64,000 bases of DNA, from the NCBI GenBank assembly GCA_013397935.1, contig VZRN01002233.1:1137198-1201197 (forward strand), in the 5' to 3' direction. Positions 63,001 through 64,000 of the stretch are shown here, piece after piece; position 1 is the stretch's first letter; the number at the start of each line of letters is the position of its first letter. Both the position numbers and the translations under genes were made by a program. Under the pieces are notes generated by a model. That model did not search any database. It was given only the letters and a program-made list of their open reading frames with translations, and was not told the DNA's origin. The stretch is from Dasyornis broadbenti. Lineage: Eukaryota > Chordata > Aves > Passeriformes > Dasyornithidae.

Positions 63001-63449
63001 CCATTACAAATATTAGCCAAACCGGTTCAGTATTTTCCCACATTTCTGTACTCAGTTCTAGTTCTGCAGGCCATGGCTTTGACAAGTTGCAGAGGGGTTG
63101 TACAAAGCCTTCATTCCTACAGAAGAGAATTCAAGTGCTACTACAATCAACCCTGATGGCTTGAGTTTCATTTCTCCAAGCTTCCTTCTTGGTAGGGTTC
63201 TGTACCTAGGTATTCAGGAACAAAAAGTAACTCCACAGTATGATCATTGTTTATAGAAATTCCTCAGTGCCCCTTTTCTCTGCATCACAGTGAACAACAA
63301 ACCCTGAGAAGTATTTCAGTCCAATACCTTCATCATCAATCCACTTGAGGGTAATTGGTTGCTCCTGTTGCAAGTTACACATCTCGCGCACTTCATCACA
63401 GAGTTGAGCATAGCTCATTGATGCATCCAAATTTGTTATCAGGATGTCC
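29991..63449 (-). CDS. PRKCZ: PRKCZ, atypical protein kinase C zeta, exons 2-18 (exon 1 outside window)
   Basis: PRKCZ is a diacylglycerol- and calcium-independent Ser/Thr kinase. It binds PAR6 or p62 through PB1 and is activated by PDK1; it acts in polarity and NF-kB signalling. Seventeen coding exons on the minus strand join in frame to 568 residues that align gap-free with human 25-592 (numbering below follows human). Order: PB1 (to about 98), pseudosubstrate with Ala119, one C1 finger (131-180), kinase (252-518) with Lys281, Asp376, DYG 394-396 and Thr410, turn motif Thr560, and Glu579 in the hydrophobic motif. PRKCI is excluded by zeta-specific stretches such as MDGIKISQG, IITDNPDMNTE and CIALNFL. 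Introns are GT-AG except intron 3 (GC-AG). The first 24 residues and the promoter lie beyond 64000. Only a frame-consistent gene model is seen; transcription is not shown. Confidence 0.97.
30293..30408 (-). CDS. PRKCZ: PRKCZ exon 17, AGC tail with turn motif
   Basis: Residues 526-563 include NFDTQFTSEPVQLTPDD with turn-motif Thr560. The exon ends two bases into Glu564. Intron 16 (30409-33144) upstream is about 2.7 kb. Confidence 0.97.
33145..33234 (-). CDS. PRKCZ: PRKCZ exon 16, end of kinase domain
   Basis: Residues 496-525 (DPKERLGCQPQTGFADIKSH...IDWDL) carry the conserved DPKERLG motif and start the AGC C-terminal extension. There are a few substitutions from human (Gln, Ala, Thr). Confidence 0.96.
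33806..33885 (-). CDS. PRKCZ: PRKCZ exon 15, kinase C-lobe
   Basis: Residues 470-495 (ILEKPIRIPRFLSVKASHVL...NK) sit between acceptor AACAG and donor GTAAAT. The sequence is identical to human zeta as I recall it. Confidence 0.96.
34387..34506 (-). CDS. PRKCZ: PRKCZ exon 14, kinase C-lobe
   Basis: Residues 430-468 ([20 protein letters not shown]...DYLFQ) form helices F and G. IITDNPDMNTE is a zeta hallmark; iota has an insertion here. Val469 is split across the next intron. Confidence 0.97.
34956..35043 (-). CDS. PRKCZ: PRKCZ exon 13, activation loop
   Basis: Residues 400-428 include Thr410, the PDK1 site, in DTTSTFCGTPNYIAPE, and the APE motif closing the activation segment. Boundaries are CCGTAG and GTAAGT. 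Confidence 0.97.
35506..35641 (-). CDS. PRKCZ: PRKCZ exon 12, catalytic loop
   Basis: Residues 355-399 contain the catalytic YRDLKLDN (Asp376) and the DYG form of the magnesium-binding motif (Asp394). AAEICIALNFLHERG is zeta-type. Glu387 replaces human Asp, a mild change. Confidence 0.97.
36274..36360 (-). CDS. PRKCZ: PRKCZ exon 11, kinase hinge and alpha-D
   Basis: Residues 326-353 (LFLVIEYVNGGDLMFHMQRQ...EEHA) include the gatekeeper region and the VNGGDL hinge. Boundaries are TTTCAG and GTATCT, with Arg codons split at both ends. Confidence 0.96.
36523..36548. repeat. Tandem duplication, 2 x 13 bp, in PRKCZ intron 10
   Basis: TGATGCATGTTAT is repeated twice head-to-tail. It is a small duplication with no evident function. 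Confidence 0.9.
39327..39424 (-). CDS. PRKCZ: PRKCZ exon 10, kinase N-lobe
   Basis: Residues 293-324 (DIDWVQTEKHVFEQASSNPF...) cover the alpha-C helix and beta-4/5 strands. The segment is identical to human zeta as I recall it. The split Arg325 codon joins exon 11. Confidence 0.96.
41844..42032 (-). CDS. PRKCZ: PRKCZ exon 9, start of kinase domain
   Basis: Residues 230-292 include the Gly-rich loop IGRGSYAKV and the ATP-anchoring Lys281 in YAMKVVKK. The stretch MDGIKISQGLGLQDFDLI is zeta-type; PRKCI differs here. Boundaries are ATCCAG and GTAAAA. Confidence 0.97.
43982..44034 (-). CDS. PRKCZ: PRKCZ exon 8, hinge
   Basis: A 53-base exon encodes PYIPSNRKHDTIKDDSE (213-229), where human reads AYISSSRKHDSIKDDSE. 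The split Ile212 codon restores the frame exactly. Confidence 0.95.
44235..44316 (-). CDS. PRKCZ: PRKCZ exon 7, hinge
   Basis: Residues 185-211 (DSVMPSQEPRLDDKNDEADL...) form the acidic, flexible hinge between C1 and kinase domains. The exon ends with one base of Ile212 before GTGAGT. The next intron is only 200 bases. Confidence 0.95.
45428..45559 (-). CDS. PRKCZ: PRKCZ exon 6, C1 zinc finger
   Basis: Residues 141-184 carry Cys144, Cys147, Cys161, Cys164, His169, Cys172 and Cys180 of the atypical C1 domain, which in this family does not bind diacylglycerol. The exon ends exactly on Met184, the start used by the catalytic fragment PKM-zeta. Exons 5 and 6 contain no earlier Met. Confidence 0.96.
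45560..48373 (-). other. PRKCZ: PRKCZ intron 5 (2.8 kb)
   Basis: The intron starts GTGAGT and ends TTGCAG. Around 47270-47530 it is rich in TAAT-type homeodomain words and holds a CRE-like/octamer/TATA cluster on the plus strand. An AT-rich block with TA repeats is near 47590. No alternative exon is evident. Confidence 0.75.
47309..47336 (+). promoter_or_regulatory. CRE-like, octamer and TATA motif cluster, antisense to PRKCZ
   Basis: Within 28 bases the plus strand reads TGATGTCA (CRE/ATF-like), the overlapping octamer ATTTGCAT, then TATAAAAG. Orientation fits a plus-strand start near 47360, antisense to PRKCZ. It may instead be part of an intronic enhancer. Confidence 0.3.
48374..48459 (-). 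CDS. PRKCZ: PRKCZ exon 5, pseudosubstrate and start of C1
   Basis: Residues 113-140 (SIYRRGARRWRKLYR...KRFNR) contain the basic autoinhibitory pseudosubstrate with Ala119 in place of a phospho-acceptor, and the first C1 zinc ligand His131. The only clear change from human is Val128 for Ala. Confidence 0.96.
48460..60931 (-). other. PRKCZ: PRKCZ intron 4 (12.5 kb, largest intron in window)
   Basis: The intron starts GTGAGT and ends CCCTAG. It is AT-rich with no recognised exon or transposon body. In mammals the PKM-zeta transcript starts from a promoter inside this gene and joins downstream exons, and this intron is the expected place. The only CpG-dense spot I see in it is 57478-57511, listed separately. 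Confidence 0.8.
57266..57577 (-). promoter_or_regulatory. PRKCZ: Candidate internal promoter / first exon for PKM-zeta
   Basis: Six CpGs fall within 34 bases (57478-57511) in an otherwise CpG-poor intron, together with a CRE half-site TGACGCC (minus strand, 57497-57491). GTGAGT donors on the minus strand occur at 57566-57561 and 57265-57260. A first exon ending at 57266 could splice to exon 5. The first in-frame Met after exon 5 starts is Met184. This is inference from position and composition only. Confidence 0.25.
60932..60982 (-). CDS. PRKCZ: PRKCZ exon 4, PB1-to-pseudosubstrate linker
   Basis: A 51-base exon encodes FPSTPEKPGMPCPGED (residues 96-111) with split codons for Val95 and Lys112. 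It is flanked by TTTTAG and GTGAGT. Human has Gln and Leu where this has Lys and Met. Confidence 0.95.
61361..61450 (-). CDS. PRKCZ: PRKCZ exon 3, PB1 C-terminal part
   Basis: Residues 66-94 (DPCTISSQMELEEAFRL...GLIIH) complete the OPCA motif used for PAR6 and p62 binding. The exon ends one base into Val95. The following intron begins GCAAGT, a GC donor, since no GT donor keeps the frame. Confidence 0.95.
63328..63449 (-). CDS. PRKCZ: PRKCZ exon 2, PB1 domain
   Basis: It encodes residues 25-64 (DILITNLDAS...TLKWIDDE) between acceptor CTCCAG and donor GTATTG. It carries most of PB1, including the start of the acidic OPCA loop. Position 63 is Asp where human has Ser. Confidence 0.95.
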
Positions 63450-64000
63450 CTGGAGAAGATGAAAACATCAGGTTGTATCAGAAAATACCTGCAATTCCAA
63501 CAGTTCCATCTACGGATGCCAAGCTGCAGAATCATTCTTACAGAATGAGCATTCGTCATATAAAATACTCCCGCTATGCCAGCAGGATTACACCTCACAG
63601 TGCTTAGCTTAAAAATACTTCAGTATGGAGGAAATAAAGGTGTTAATTATTTATCTTTAATGCATATTTATTCTAGTGAGCCAAGTTCCCTTATTATAAT
63701 TATCAGCATTTGAAGTGCTGTTAAAAAACAAAATCAGATGCTTTTGCAAAAATTAGGTTTTTTCATCCAGGTACTTCTTCCATCAGGAGATAAGTAAAAT
63801 CTCAATTATTTTAAACTTTAGGCTTTTCCTCACATCCACGTTATTGTTAGAGATGAAGCTTTGATTAGTTGATGTAATTACAAAAGATGTAATTACAGGA
63901 AAATTCAGATAAAATCTCACTCAAATTCTGTATCTTGTGCTCTACTTTTGTAGAGTTCAGAGAACATAAACCCAGTACTGAACTCTGTAGGTAAGCTATA
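63450..64000 (-). other. PRKCZ: PRKCZ intron 1 (partial)
   Basis: Sequence upstream of exon 2 holds a pyrimidine-rich acceptor tract and no further exon. Exon 1, encoding about 24 residues, must lie beyond the right edge. Confidence 0.85.

Noticed and set aside
29991..63449. Assignment of the kinase to PRKCI
   Set aside because: Residues such as MDGIKISQG, CIALNFL, IITDNPDMNTE and the LLLSTEETV end fit zeta. FAAP20 as the tail-to-tail neighbour also fits the PRKCZ locus.
63251..63598. 115-codon frame taken as a PRKCZ N-terminus
   Set aside because: Residues before the acceptor at 63450 are intronic. Human exon 1 sequence is absent, and an acceptor tract sits directly before exon 2.

Overview
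This window is vertebrate chromosomal DNA, most likely from a bird. It has spliced genes with GT-AG introns, proteins nearly identical to mammalian ones, fairly compact introns and little recognisable interspersed repeat. The bird assignment is inference. There is one 69-base assembly gap (16588-16656) and one single N (1745).

Two genes are well supported, and they converge. On the minus strand, 63449 to 29991 carries PRKCZ (atypical protein kinase C zeta). Exons 2 to 18 are all present and in frame, encoding 568 residues that line up without insertion or deletion with human residues 25-592. Exon 1 lies beyond the right edge. On the plus strand, 23042 to 26292 carries a complete four-exon FAAP20 (Fanconi anemia core complex subunit). 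Its C-terminal ubiquitin-binding UBZ4 finger ends in the conserved tryptophan. PRKCZ tail-to-tail with FAAP20 matches the order on human 1p36.33, which supports orthology and argues against PRKCI.

Layout: 1-22.5 kb is gene-poor DNA with hairpins, tetranucleotide repeats, a minisatellite and the gap. 22.6-23.25 kb is a GC-rich, probably bidirectional promoter with a YY1 site, an NRF2/AP-1-type site and a small upstream ORF. 23.0-26.3 kb is FAAP20. 26.3-30.0 kb is the shared 3' flank. 30.0-63.45 kb is PRKCZ, and 63.45-64 kb is part of its intron 1. In human, SKI lies on the other side of FAAP20, but no SKI coding sequence was recognised here.

The two genes do not act in one pathway. PRKCZ is a PB1/C1/kinase polarity and signalling kinase. 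FAAP20 acts in interstrand-crosslink repair. The points most worth a second look are a CpG-rich spot in PRKCZ intron 4 with splice donors that could be the internal PKM-zeta promoter, a GC-AG intron 3, an enlarged FAAP20 linker, a perfect 19-bp inverted repeat near the left end, and a CRE/octamer/TATA cluster in intron 5. I found no evidence of a wholly new biological system.
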